A DNA stretch of 64,000 nucleotides, taken from Liolophura sinensis (lineage: Eukaryota; Mollusca; Polyplacophora; Chitonida; Chitonidae). The notes under the pieces were generated by a model. The model saw only the letters and a program-made list of their open reading frames with translations, searched no databases and was not told where the DNA came from. The stretch is taken from NCBI RefSeq assembly GCF_032854445.1, contig NC_088295.1:94917805-94981804 (forward strand), read 5' to 3'. The translations under genes and the position numbers were made by a program. This document shows positions 24,440-36,101 of the stretch, piece after piece (the stretch's first letter is position 1; every line of letters begins with the position of its first letter).

Positions 24440-25095
24440 ATTCAGTAGTTCCATTTTAAAGTTATACATAATGGTTCTTTTTCTGAGCTAAAGTTACTAA
24501 GCCCTTTTCTAAGTTATACGTAATGGTTCTTTTTCTGAGCTAAAGCTACTAAGTTCTTTTCCAAGTTATACACAATGGTTCTTTTTCTGAGCTAAAATTA
24601 CTAAGCCCTTTTCTAAGTTATACATAATGGTTCTTTTTCTGAGCTAAAATTACTAAGCCCTTTTCAAAGTTATACACAATGGTTCTTTTTCTGAGCTAAA
24701 ATTACTAAGCCCTTTTCTAAGTTATACATAATGGTTCTTTTTCTGAGCTAAAATTACTAAGTCCTTTTCTAAGTTATACATAATGGTTCTTTTTCTGAGC
24801 TAAAATTACTAAGCCCTTTTCAAAGTTATACACAATGGTTCTTTTTCTGAGCTAAAATTACTAAGCCCTTTTCTAAGTTATACATAATGGTTCTTTTTCT
24901 GAGCTAAAATTACTAAGTCCTTTTCTAAGTTATACATAATGGTTCTTTTTCTGAGCTAAAATTACTAAGCCCTTTTCCAAGTTATACATAATGGCTCTTT
25001 TTCTGAGCTAAAATTACTAAGCCCTTTTCTAAGTTATACCTAATGGTTCTTTTTCTGAGCTAAAGTTACTAAGCCCTTTTCTAAGTTATACATTA
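24440..25095. repeat. 52-bp minisatellite, about 12.5 copies, second family
   Basis: The unit contains 'aagttatacataatggttct', 'ttttctgagctaaaattact' and 'aagcccttttct'. It shares 'aagttataca' and the exact 52-bp period with the preceding array, and the sequence between them (24246-24440) contains degraded intermediates. The two families probably share an ancestor. Confidence 0.93.
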
Positions 25096-25544
25096 TGTTT
25101 GTTTAAGTTAAAGATGATACTTCTTTCTAAGGGTTAGAGTTATCATTTCCTATTCCAGGTTACAGATGATAGTTCATTTTTGTGGTGCAACTGATCCCTT
25201 TTCATTTTATAGACGATGTTATTTTATCTATCTACATGTATATGAATTATTGAATTGTAGCTAGAAATATTAATTGACTATTTTCAACAAAATTTGTGTA
25301 CTGTCTCCTGGGCTTAAATTTTGAATATTTTTTATGTTCATGTTTTTTCTTTTGTTCATGTGGTTGATTTTCTCTTGGTCGCCTATTTTCTTTTGCGTAT
25401 CTATGGTGCTCGTTTTCTCTTGGGTACTTAGTTGGTGTATCTTCTCCGGTTACTTATTTTCTGGAGGTTAATGTTGTTTACTACATGGGCGTTCATTAAC
25501 CAAACCTGATGCGTTTAGTACGAGCGCCTGATTAATACCACGTT
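25096..25544. other. T-rich spacer
   Basis: T-rich unique sequence with short degenerate 'ttttctcttgg' motifs. I see no gene. Confidence 0.35.
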
Positions 25545-25995
25545 ACAACATGACTTTACAAGTACCAATGAAACTGAGAACAACTGTTACAGCATGACAG
25601 TCATATACCTCTGAGAATAATTACGGTTACAACACCACAGTCATGTAGGTCTAAGAATAATTACGGTTACAACATGATAGTCATGTAAGTCTAAGAATAT
25701 TACGGTTACAACATGGCAGTCATGTACGTATCTCTGAGAATAATTACGGTTACAGCATGGCAGTCATGTACCTCGGAGAATAATTACGGTTACAACATGA
25801 CAGTAGTGTATCTCTGAGGATAACTACTGTTACAACATGGCAGTCATGTAGGTCTGAGAACAATTACTGTTACAGCATGACAGTAATGTATCTCTGAGAA
25901 CAATTACGGTTACAACATAGCAGTCATGTTACAACATGACAGTAATGTAGCTCTGAGAACAATTACGGTTACAGTATGACAGTAATGTACGCGAA
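25545..25995. repeat. About 40-bp minisatellite, about 11 copies
   Basis: The unit contains 'attacggttacaacatgaca' and 'gtcatgtacctctgagaata', with variable length between copies. Confidence 0.88.
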
Positions 25996-26332
25996 GGGGA
26001 TTCATATTGTAAAGTAGCAGTAATGGTAAAAGAAGTCCACGAATTTCTAATTTACCATAAAATGAAAACAGTTAAAGACTATTTAAGTACAGGGGAAGGC
26101 CATTATGTGAAACCTAAACTTCTTGTGCCATGAAGAAAATGGTGGGCAGAAAATCTAACATGACTGAGCATTGGTATGACCAAAATACAGCGTGATCATC
26201 TATACCGCTGTGTTTCTGTACACCGTGTTTGAATATCGCTAATTCTGGGAAATTCTTTGGTGTTCGTTGTGTGAACGTTTAACATCAATGAGGTCAGATT
26301 TGTAGACCTCAATGAGGTCAGATGTGTTGGCA

Positions 26333-26580
26333 TTACAGAGGTCAGATTTGTAGACCTCCATGAGTTCAGAATATAGACCTGAATGATGTCTACAAATCTG
26401 ACCTCATCATTGTGGTCAGATTTCTCAACATTACAGAGGTCAGATTTGTAGACCTCCATGAGTTCAGAGTATAGACCTGAATCATGTCTACAAATCTGAC
26501 CTCATCATTGTGGTCAGATTTCTCAACATTACAGAGGTCAGATTTGTAGACATCAATGACATCACATTTGTTGACGTCAC
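26333..26580. repeat. 98-bp tandem repeat with internal inverted repeats
   Basis: Two full copies and a partial one repeat at 98-bp steps (ttacag at 26333, 26431, 26529). Each full unit contains 'aggtcagatttgtagac' and, about 30 bases on, its reverse complement 'gtctacaaatctgacct', so each can fold as a hairpin of about 17 bp. Related half-units extend left to about 26280. Confidence 0.88.
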
Positions 26581-26754
26581 CTTGGTCATCGTTCGGCTGT
26601 TCTCTTACCCACATTTGTTTCCTCCCCTGAAATTCCGACCCGATCATAGCGAGATTTTCCTGATTAGACGAGCCATTTACAACCACTTAGATGTCTTTAT
26701 AAATCATTAATTTCTATTTTACTAACTAACTATGGTAATTTCTTTTTTTCACAG

Positions 26755-27545
26755 ATATACAGTATGAAAACAGTGGTGCATCTCTGAAATTAACATGTAG
26801 TCACACGAAGCTTGCATTAAAGGAGGTCTAGCCATGTGTCTTATGGAATCAAAGGAAGGCTTACCAGAAGTTGGTGCCATGGGGAAACCGCAAGTGATAT
26901 ACATGCAGTTTTTCGCATAGATCTCTCAGCCATGGAGGCTATTTTGTGGTTTACCGCAAGTAATAAACTGCTTTCAAGTGATGTATATGGCGATTACATA
27001 ATCAAAGGGTTCTCTCAGAGAACGGAAAACAAGCACAGCATCTGTGACAGAGAACGTCACGCCTGGGAACTTTGAAGGGCATAGAGACCTTCTATATTTG
27101 GATGTTCGAGCCCGGGATGAGATTAACATGACCTGAGAGAAGCGGTTAACATTCTGCTTCCACCAGAGGAAAAGCCAGGATGAATCTCAAGACAACACAG
27201 ACGAGATGAAAACAGCTAAGCTGTACTCCAAATCGAATAGAATCTACTGTATGGGTGAATTTCATATTCACAGCAGTACATCCAAAAAACTTTTAACAAA
27301 TCATTTTTACCTACATGATCGGAGAGATTCGGGAAAATACTCAAGTGTTTGGAGTTTCATATTCACAGACCTTCCGGCTAGAATCACACAACTATGACCC
27401 CCAGTTGGGAGCGAATGAAAGTTTTCATAGCTCAGCAAATCAGGCCGGCCACTGGGATGGACATACAAGAGGTCAAAGTGACCATGACGTTATTCGTTAT
27501 GGATTGATTCTTACGTGTGTATGGTACGTCTCTGATGTCACCTGA
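26755..27545 (+). pseudogene. Decayed immunoglobulin-like domain coding sequence
   Basis: A strong acceptor stands just upstream: actaactaac branch-point-like sequence, a pyrimidine tract (tttctttttttcacag) ending at 26754. After it the frame from 26757 reads GASLKLTCSHTK, like an Ig B strand, then meets a TAG (26829). The same frame later reads VLWNQRK, resembling a C-strand Trp, then a TGA (26895). A second frame gives GDYIIKGFSQRTENKHSI, and a third gives VTENVTPGNFEG, a TGA (27134), RLTFCFHQRK and, near 27320-27345, DRRDSGKYS, which matches the D-x-G-x-Y turn of Ig domains. The usual F-strand Cys after it is missing. I read this as one or two Ig-like domains broken by stops and frameshifts. 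The identification rests on short motifs only. Confidence 0.45.
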
Positions 27546-27794
27546 CCTACTCGCGTCTTCTAGAACGTCATATTCTGACGTGTGATATCAATGGGAAAAG
27601 ATCGCTAGACAAAATGCCTGAGCATTTCCATCTGAAATAAGGCTGTAAAAATGGCATTTGGTGATCTCCACCAGTGTTTTAAGACGCACTGGCAAAATTT
27701 GTCGCAGAAAGGCTACATGGTGAAAATAACGGCCATATATTCCATTCAGTCTGGCGAAACCCATACCGTCTACAGCCAATAATGGTTCTGTGTT

Positions 27795-28142
27795 TTGCAG
27801 GATATTCAATAGGGATATTGTGGTCTACTGGATGTTCAATGATAATACTGTGATCTTTCGAATATTCCATACTGATACTGTGTTCTGATGGATATAGTGC
27901 ATAATGATACGGTGTTTTGGTGAATGTTCCATAGTGATAAAGAGTTCTACTGGATATTCCATAATGATACTGTGTAATGGATGATATTGCATAATGATAC
28001 TGTGTTCTGGGGGATATTCCATAATGATAAAGCGTTCTACTGGATATTCCATAATGATATTGTGTTCTGGTGTATATTCCATAATGATACTGTGTTCTGG
28101 TGGATATTGCATAATGATACTGTTTTCTGGTGGATATTCGTT
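27795..28142. repeat. 30-bp minisatellite, about 12 copies
   Basis: Unit 'ggatattccataatgatact' plus 'gtgttctggt'. At 30 bp (10 codons) it gives a minus-strand ORF of 126 codons (27825-28205) and a plus-strand one, both array shadows. Confidence 0.92.
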
Positions 28143-29017
28143 ATGTGAACATCTAGGATTCGTCATGACTTCTTTAAGTCTCACAGACCACAGATAGGTA
28201 AGCACACTCTCGCATATATATATGCTTTTCAGCTCAGAATGACCTTTGCTGTGTCCACGCTAGCTTTCCGATATAATACTAGGAAAATTCCACAACCGTA
28301 AACATATGATTTGTCAACAGTGAAAGTAGGCTATGTATATATATTTATACAGATTCAAAAATAATAAAACTTTATCTTTACACGCACCGAATTCTTTCCT
28401 GAAAATTGATTTTAATACCATCAGACATGTTTACCACAATTACTTTTTGAAGGGAATCTTCTGAGATACGCCTACAAGAGCAGCCTAAAGCTCCAAGTAA
28501 CCAGTCTGTAGGCGCCACCCAGAAGTGCCCGTATGTAGGACCTAGAGCCGTTAGGTGTAGGCTGACTTCTTATCACGTCTCACCCAGGGACAATTTCAGC
28601 ACGAGAACCCTGGGTACATTCAGGCGCAAATAAGCCGGTTTTGATACCGATGGATTAGCGAAGTTATCAGAAAACGGAGTGACTTTGATCACCAAGCGTT
28701 TTGAGGTGGTGAATAATCGTAATGGCATGTTAGACAACTTTAGGAAAAATTCGACAACTTTGAAGACACAGTCTTTATGTTAGTTGATAGCAAATACTAA
28801 TAATGACACTTAGCATTTTTTGTCAAACTAACCCATTTGTCAATGCCGGTTTTCTTTCCTAGAAGAAGAATAAAACTGAAAGATATTATATTCAAAGTCA
28901 GTACGTATATTTTTTTCCGATTTATTCGATTGGACAATGACTACTTGACTTTTCAATATCACAAAATGTACCAAGTGAATTTTGGTGTTGTTACATCTCT
29001 TTGAAAAAAGAAAAATG
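28143..29017. other. Unique region
   Basis: No gene called. A perfect 8-bp inverted repeat, acccaggg and ccctgggt, 18 bases apart, lies at about 28586-28620. Confidence 0.35.
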
Positions 29018-29433
29018 TATCAACCATGTTCCCTCCTACCGGTTACGGTATGGCCTTTTTCCATGTGTTACATATGGCTTCATGATCAAAAAGTATGGGG
29101 ATTAAGATGATAGCAGTATGGTATCAACCATGTTCTCTCCTACCGGTTACGGTATGGCCTTTTTCCATGTGTTACATATGACTTCATGATCAAAACGTAT
29201 GGGGATTAAGCTGATAGTGGGATGATATTAACCATGTTCTCTCCTACCGGTTACGGTATGGCCTTTTTCCATGTGTTACATATGACTTCATGATCAAAAC
29301 GTATGGGGATTAAGCTGATAGCAGGATGATATCAACCATGTTCTCTCCTCCCGGTTACGGTATGGCCTTTTTCCATGTGTTACATATGACTTCATGATCA
29401 AAACGTATGGGGATTAAGATTTAGCAGGATGAT
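29018..29433. repeat. 104-bp tandem repeat, 4 copies
   Basis: Copies repeat at exactly 104-bp steps ('ggttacggta' at 29041, 29145, 29249, 29353) with few substitutions. The unit contains 'ctctcctaccggttacggta' and 'tcatgatcaaaacgtatggg'. Confidence 0.95.
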
Positions 29434-29982
29434 TTGAAAATAAGAAATTCAAGGTCACTGAAAGGATCATAAGAATACATATGTCAGTTTTGGGCAGTTA
29501 GATGTTTGGATTGTAAGGAGGGACTGGGGCTACATACACATACATTTGCATAGGAATATGACGGCAACTTTTCACCATAAAGCTCATTTTTTTTCTGAAA
29601 TCTATTCATGGAATTATAATATACAACTATACTTATAAAACAGCAAATCTCATATATTACTATATTATATTATTTAATGATTTAAATAAAAAAACACTGT
29701 ATTACATACACGCTGCCCATGAAACCCATCTTCGAGTACAAACATTTAAATTCGTATAGCTTATACATGAAAACAAATCATAAAAACTCAGCACACATAT
29801 GTTTAGAAACATTTTTCATGATATTTCTGATGAAACTTATTTAATTCATTTTGTTTTCCTCAACTTTAATATATTATTGGAAGGGGATCTCATTTTTTTT
29901 GTAAACAAATTCACTGAATATTTACAGATTATGTATAGAGTGATCATAGTCTAATATACTACACAAATATGTCAATTTTCAG
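29434..29982. other. AT-rich spacer
   Basis: Unique AT-rich sequence. Its last 45 bases form a plausible plus-strand splice acceptor region (branch-like ctaatatact, ending ttttcag at 29982). Confidence 0.35.
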
Positions 29983-30112
29983 CATAACAAATGTTCACAT
30001 AAACCCAGAATCCGCGGACTTTCTCCCCACAATAATCACCAAACTGTTTGAAATCAGCAAGCGCATGTATCAGGGAGAGCTTAATGTCGTGTTAGACGAG
30101 TTGTATAATCGG
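29983..30112 (+). CDS. Possible coding exon fragment
   Basis: After the acceptor-like ttttcag at 29982, only one frame is open (from 29984, after one base). It reads ITNVHINPESADFL and then an amphipathic stretch (IITKLFEISKRMYQGEL, NVVLDELYNR) with normal amino-acid composition. The other two frames stop. The open stretch runs straight into the 32-bp minisatellite at 30101 and no good donor is seen before the stop at 30172. It may be a broken exon or chance. Family not recognised. Confidence 0.3.
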
Positions 30113-30435
30113 TGTCTGGGGTCAGCGATTGGGTGTATAATCAGTGTCTGGGGTCAGCGATTGGGTGTGTAATCAGTGTATGGGGTCAGCGATTGGGTCA
30201 GCGATTGGGTGAATAATCAGTGTCTGGGGTCAGCGATTGGGTGTATAATCAGTGTATGGGGTCAGCGATTGAGTGTATAATCAGTGTCTGGGGTCAGCGA
30301 TTGGGTGTATAATCAGTGTCTGGGGTCAGCGATTGAGTGTATAATCAGTGTCTGGGGTCAGCGATTGAGTGTATAATTAGTGTCTGGGGTCAGCGATTGG
30401 GTGTATAATAAGTGTCTGGGGTCAGCGATTGGGTG
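30101..30435. repeat. 32-bp minisatellite, about 10 copies
   Basis: Unit 'gtgtataatcagtgtctggg' plus 'gtcagcgattgg'. One copy carries an internal duplication of 'gtcagcgattgg'. It starts inside the exon-like segment before it. Confidence 0.93.
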
Positions 30436-30827
30436 AAATTGTGTTGATTATCCTCACATGGTACATACAGACATATTTCTAGTTTAATGGGTCGTAAAGA
30501 GCAAATACACATCAGTATACATGTAGGTATACTCAGGAAATAACCAGTACAGTTTTCTTCGAACACAGTTTTATTTGTATCCCAAATATACATAAAACAG
30601 GTTAATTAAAGTTGGCAGATGTTCACAACCTTTTCCCAGGCCGATTGATTTCAACCCCGTATGCATATTACACTTTTCCTCAATTCTACCAATCCTAAAT
30701 ATATCCATCTTTCAAGATGAGGACGAAAGAACGATGTTCTACTGTCGCTTATAGACAGAAATGCTCTGTGCCACTCATACAAAATATGGAGACAAGACGT
30801 CAGAAATGGGTCCTTATTTCTGACTAG
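30436..30827. other. Unique spacer
   Basis: No gene or element recognised. Confidence 0.35.
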
Positions 30828-30955
30828 CGTCACGATACAATACAAGCTGTCACGATACAAGCTGTTGCAATAAAGCTGTCACGATAAAGCTGTCACGATA
30901 CAACCTGTCGCGAGACAAGCTGTAACAATACAATCTGTCACGATACAAGCTTCAT
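30828..30955. repeat. About 18-bp minisatellite, about 7 copies
   Basis: Degenerate 'gctgtcacgatacaa' units of uneven length. Confidence 0.8.
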
Positions 30956-31137
30956 GTATTCCCTTCTATATATGTATACAGATTTAATACGTTATTCGCA
31001 CATTTTCGGTACAGCTTTTTTTTTCTGAAAACCCTGATGTTTATAATACTGTTTATATTTTTAAAGACTGAATGTATGTTTTGAATCTATTGATCTAAGC
31101 GTTCGTGAATTTTCTCACTGGAAATCACAAAGGACAT

Positions 31138-31266
31138 ATCTGACTTTCTGAGGTAGGGGTCTATTTTATGCATAAAAATATCTGACTTTCTGAGGTAGGG
31201 GCCTATTTTATGCATAAAAATATCTGACTTTCTGAGGTAGGGGTCTATTTTATGTATAAAAATATT
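31138..31266. repeat. 42-bp minisatellite, 3 copies
   Basis: Three near-identical copies of 'tctgactttctgaggtaggg' followed by 'gtctattttatgcataaaaa', at 42-bp steps. Confidence 0.92.
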
Positions 31267-32744
31267 AAATATCTAGGCCTCGTAGCGGACGTCCGCATGC
31301 CTAAACTATAATGGGCGTTCTTTCAATACCAATTTCTAAAGTAGCGCAAACCACCTATTAACTAAGGCAGTATATGAAGTAAGAAATTACGACTAAATGT
31401 TCTCAGGTTGTAGATCAGTATCCAAGTTTATAAGCTGTGAATCAAAAAATGTATTTCATCTGCATTTCGATTGCACCTGTGTTTATATCTAACGTGGAGA
31501 CATTTTTCCAACATGATGTATATACAGTCCCTATTCAAGGTTAAGCGGAATTAGACAAAAGTATTGTGCAGATCACAAAGATTCTGGAAACTCGGTCAAT
31601 ATTTAGGTATGATAGAATTACATTATAAACTATGAAATATTTGAAGAGAATTCGTTGGACGGAATATGCAGGACACATTAGTTTTTGTAGTAATGAGGTT
31701 GATTGAAATTGTGAAAATTCCGGATTTCGGCAAGTGTGTTTGGAAAATGTGTACAGTGTTGTGTCCATATCGGGTTACTCTGAGAGCTTCTTGTCTTCAT
31801 AATACACTCACTCGTATTTACCAAATTTCTGAAGAGTACAATATGCTAGTATAACTTTGGCACATGTCTGCACACTTCTATCGGCATGTACAGATATATT
31901 CCCATGTTCATACAAAGTGTGCAGTCTGCCATACTGCTCGCATCAGCTTGGCGTGTTGATCAGATATATTACATGTGACCTCTCACACTTAACCGCATTT
32001 CGTCCACATACCACTTGTTAAGTACGTTATAAAATTAGTCAATTGTAAATTATAAAATTCTTACGTCAATATTTCTTGGGGTATCACGTAGAAAACTTCG
32101 GAAGGTATTCTCATACCGAAAAGCATGTTAATTTACTTACACTTTATGTCATAAACATTTTTTCTTTGTGTTTCAAATGCTATTTTCAAAATATACAATT
32201 TTAATAGGTATGCATTAGGTAAAATTTCCCTGTCTTTATACTCAAAACCCACGCACTATTTTTGAAAATTCTGAAATATCACTACATTTCTTATCCAAAC
32301 CATCTGTGTCTTCCACACACACATGCAGTGCCTTTTCGTTCCTATATCAGACACTCTCCGCGATTCCGAGGAGCCTGAGCGCCGGATTCAGTAGAATCAC
32401 GTTAGGCATACGTGTGTTTTACAAATGGAATGTATTTTATGAGCCATTTGTAAATATTTTCTGCACAAATATATTCTTATTATCCTCAGTGGGTAACCCT
32501 TCGCATCTTGAGTAATTCGGGCCAAGACTACGTAGTTTATTGTTCATTCCTGTTTTTGTGATGACATTTCTCTCCAAACTAGTAAGGTATGTTGGCCTAC
32601 TCATTCATTACAAGAGAACTTTGGCCAATCCAGCTCGGACATGAGGCGCCATTGTTCGGGAAAAGAAGCCACGGGAAGATAAGAAGATCGTGGATTAAAA
32701 CATTATTACATACCGATATTATCAAAGAAGTATAGCATTTGCTG
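31267..32744. other. Unique AT-rich region
   Basis: No gene called. ORFs of 62-75 codons on both strands overlap each other and lack motifs or splice support. Confidence 0.35.
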
Positions 32745-33025
32745 CAGGACAAGAAATTCCTTAAACTCAATCAGCAACATCCTAACCCTTAAGAGAATCA
32801 GCAACGTCCTTAAATTCCAAGATAATGGGCAATAGAACGTCCTTAATTTCCAAGAAAATCAGCAATAGAACATCTTTAAATTCCAAGGAAATCGGTAATA
32901 GAACGCCCTTACACGCCAAGAAAATTAGCTGTAGAACGTCTTTAAACCACAAGAAAATTATCGATAGAACTTCCTTAAACTTTCACCAAAAATCAATCTA
33001 GAATGTCTTTAAACCTAAGTAAATC
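32745..33025. repeat. About 38-bp degenerate minisatellite, about 7 copies
   Basis: Diverged units built on 'agaacgtccttaaattccaa' and 'gaaaatcagcaat'. Confidence 0.75.
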
Positions 33026-33909
33026 AGTCTGCAATTCTATGACATAACGCCTCCATAGGCCTCCAGCAAGCCACCCATTCAATACTCTCAAGAATGACGT
33101 GAACATGGTGATTTGACGGGTAACCAGTCTCAACGTCATTGTATGATGTCAATCCACGCCACTTTTCAGGATGACGTAAGACACTGATGTGACATTCACG
33201 AGGATGTTGAACAGTCAGATAAAACCGGATACAAAAAGCATGGTCATTTGTTCAGAATATAATTCTCGTTTGTTTGTTTTTCAAAATGGTCACTGGTCAG
33301 GTCGCCTTGATAAACTATCTTTCAGAATATAAGATTATCACACCAAAATGGTTTATTACTTCTTCGTGATCTAATGACGTAAAATATTCTCATGAAATAT
33401 ACCCATGCCTTTTATATCTCTATCATCTATGTCTCCTCGTGGCTTTTCACCACAGTCTCTATGACAACTGTCTGCTAACTTTGTGGTGTACTACCACTGA
33501 TGGGCTTCATGTCACTTTATCGATGTCGTACAGTTTTCACATAAAACACTAAACCAGAACGCTATTACGTTAGGAAGTATTTTGGCGCGAACTTTTGAGT
33601 ATTGCGAATGGGGGATGTCTAAAGACATGTGAGTCACAAATACTATTCATTCGTTGTTCAAGACAATGTAGATTATTTCTCTGTGATTTCCACAGTAGTC
33701 CAAATGAATGCTGCCATCTCGTGATGAATAAATGTGCCATAAGCTGATGTTATTATGACTCGGGTGCTTATACCTGTATGATATACCTGTAGGGTAGACA
33801 GATATTTCAGATATTATATCGATCAGAATTACTGTAAATAAAATGCATCATAATGACAAAATAACATCTAAAAATGTATAATGTGCTGATGAACACAACG
33901 CCGTGAACG
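33026..33909. other. Unique spacer
   Basis: No gene or element recognised. Confidence 0.35.
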
Positions 33910-33925
33910 CCCCCCCCCCCCCCCC
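33910..33925. repeat. Poly-C tract
   Basis: Sixteen consecutive C residues, a G-quadruplex-forming run on the minus strand. Confidence 0.9.
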
Positions 33926-34011
33926 GTAAATATAGGCTATCATCATTTGGTGTATCTTTCTAAGGCAGTTGTACGCAAAGACGACTTCTTCATTGCATTT
34001 CATTATCATCT

Positions 34012-34013
<2 letters not shown>

Positions 34014-34089
<76 letters not shown>
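34014..34089. repeat. (TA)n microsatellite
   Basis: About 38 uninterrupted AT units. The overlapping ORFs rich in Ile-Tyr are translations of this tract. Confidence 0.97.
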
Positions 34090-34093
<4 letters not shown>

Positions 34094-34859
34094 GGGAACC
34101 AAGTGCACACACTCTTTAGCCATGTTGGTCGCGGTTATGTTAAATCATGCTGCCATTATGGAAGCCAGGGGCGGACAAATGGTATCGTTCTCCCTTGACT
34201 CCAAGGTCAAGCCCTTTCAGGTCAGAGATGTCCACACGCCTTTAACATAACAGGCAGTGTTTTGTGAAGGCTGGTTTTGGTGTGAATTAAGAAAACATTA
34301 CCTAGGTTCTTAATCCTTGACGTTGAAACTTTGTTCATCACATCTTCAAGAAGAATGAAAGAGATCTTTGCCCGGAGCAGATAGGACTATGGTAGGAACG
34401 AAGTTTCACGCAAAACGACGCCAAATTTGACGTTTTCTTTAAAGCCATTCCATTCATGTTTCGCACACAACGCGCCACAGTTGCAAAGACTTTCCCATGC
34501 TTTAGGGACAACGAGTGAGTGAAGAGCGTGAAAAAATTAAATACATAATGAAAAACACAGCGTGGGAATATTTAAAGAATATAATCACTATCATATTTGG
34601 TTTGATGTAAACTTGGCCTGCTTACGACAGGTGGTCCCTCAGTTTGGAGTAGCCTGATTACCAGTGCCGGTTCTGGCTAGTCATGGCCTCCGTGCCGGCA
34701 TTCTGCCCTAATCATACCCCCGCCTTCTCCATACAGACATAACCCTCATCAGTCAGAACAATCCACAGCAGCATCGTCAGATCACCACTGTCTTAGAGGT
34801 ACATAACTAAGATACCCCAACTTTTCACAACATACAAACCTTCACACGACGACAAACAC

Positions 34860-35530
34860 GGAGAAAATGTGCGCCATCTGTCCACGTTTGCTAGTCTGTC
34901 GTCCCTGGAACTGTGAACATGTCATGCAGGTAGCGCTGACTACAGGTAGTACATGCGCTCTAACCACCCAAACCTTGCCGGTCTTCCTTGCCAAAAAAGC
35001 AAATGGCGGACTAGGGCAGAATGGATGGGCAAAGGGTTGTAGAGTTCTGCACGCTCAGACGGTGACATGCAATGGCCACCACCCCACACGTGCCCTCACA
35101 GACTAAACACGGATTAGTTGTGACGTCACTGTGTGATCACGCGCTAAAATGGGAATAGTAACTTACCAAAACGTTCAGACTTATAACGGCTCTGTGCATC
35201 GGCGGGTAGCGTGTTGCAGAGGTTTGGCTCACAAGGCGCGTAGAAATAACCGAACTTCTTTCTGGGCGGAGTATTGGACAGCTGGCGTGACAGGCAGCTG
35301 CATATTCATGAAGCACGGACCAGTGTGCGAGCTTCAGGGCTCGGTGTGTGTGGAGCGTTGTGAAGCAGCGGGTTCTGCAGCCCGCTGAGTGGTTTCCAGC
35401 GTCTGGGCTGGAGGAGGCGGTGTCAGCGAGGCCTACATACAGGCTGGGGGCAGGCATAAGCGGAGGCTGGTTAACACATATACGCATGAACACGTACACA
35501 AATAGGCTTATGTAACTTACCATGGCTTAT
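34860..35530. promoter_or_regulatory. CpG-rich region with CRE and splice donors
   Basis: This stretch is clearly GC- and CpG-richer than its surroundings. It contains a perfect TGACGTCA at 35121-35128, an octamer-like tgcatattcatg near 35300, and two minus-strand donors of the same form (gtaagttac), at 35166 and 35520. A minus frame of 128 codons (35137-35523) begins with an ATG directly at the second donor, and plus frames overlap it. The combination suits a promoter with an untranslated or short first exon on the minus strand. No protein family is recognised. Confidence 0.35.
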
Positions 35531-35817
35531 GGGCTTTGAACATCCTGAAAAAAAACGTAATTTTACCAAATGTATAATTGTATGTAGGAAATTAGTCTAC
35601 TGTAAGAAAACGTATTTTAAACTCGCAGAGAACCACGTACCTGTAGTTTTTGCTATAAATAATCGGGATGGCAATTATATGGTGGGCTGTTTTTCCCGGT
35701 GATACATTGTATTGAAGCGATGTTGAGACAGTAACACGACAATTCCCTTTGATAAAGTTTACCCTGGATATCTCCAGTACGTCTTAAACATGGCGGGGGT
35801 AACGTGCTGCTCAGAAA

Positions 35818-35882
35818 ATTCTCCTTGAGAAGTGTGCTCTCCTTGAGAAGTGGTGCTCTCCTTGGGAAGTGTGCTCTCCTTC
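35818..35882. repeat. About 21-bp repeat, 3 copies
   Basis: Three copies of 'tctccttgagaagtgtgc' with small indels. The last copy forms the pyrimidine tract of a possible splice acceptor at 35890. Confidence 0.8.
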
Positions 35883-35890
35883 TCTGTCAG

Positions 35891-36101
35891 CAATAGGCTG
35901 GGCTGTTACAGTGTAACCCTACAGTATCAATATGAAAACAAAAGAACTCTTATCATAGCATACAAACTGCATGGCATGAAGACGTCATCACACATATTAC
36001 ACCTCACTGATCCGTCCAGTGTCAAGTACAGTATGTTTTCACTTCATCTCCAGTCCGATGTGTATATTACCGCGCCAAATTTGACAAGTTTCAGAATTTA
36101 G
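35891..36101 (+). CDS. Possible coding exon fragment
   Basis: A pyrimidine-rich tract ends in tctgtcag at 35890. The frame from 35892 is then open for 69 codons to a TAG at 36099, reading GCYSVTLQYQYENKR, LIIAYKLHGMK and SMFSLHLQSDVYIT. Composition is normal and non-repetitive, and no other frame is open this long. It ends where the 43-bp minisatellite begins. It could be a terminal exon, a remnant of a gene related to the Ig-like segment at 26755, or chance. No domain is assigned. Confidence 0.3.

Noticed and set aside
27825-28205. 126-codon minus-strand ORF
   Set aside because: It is made of the 30-bp unit (ten codons), so it is an array shadow.
33848-34250. Ile-Tyr repeat ORFs (also at 48756-49038)
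   Set aside because: They are translations of (TA)n tracts.
35850-35890. Start of the ORF at 35850 as a real protein start
   Set aside because: The first 14 codons lie in the 21-bp repeat and the start would be GTG. A splice acceptor at 35890 explains the open frame better.
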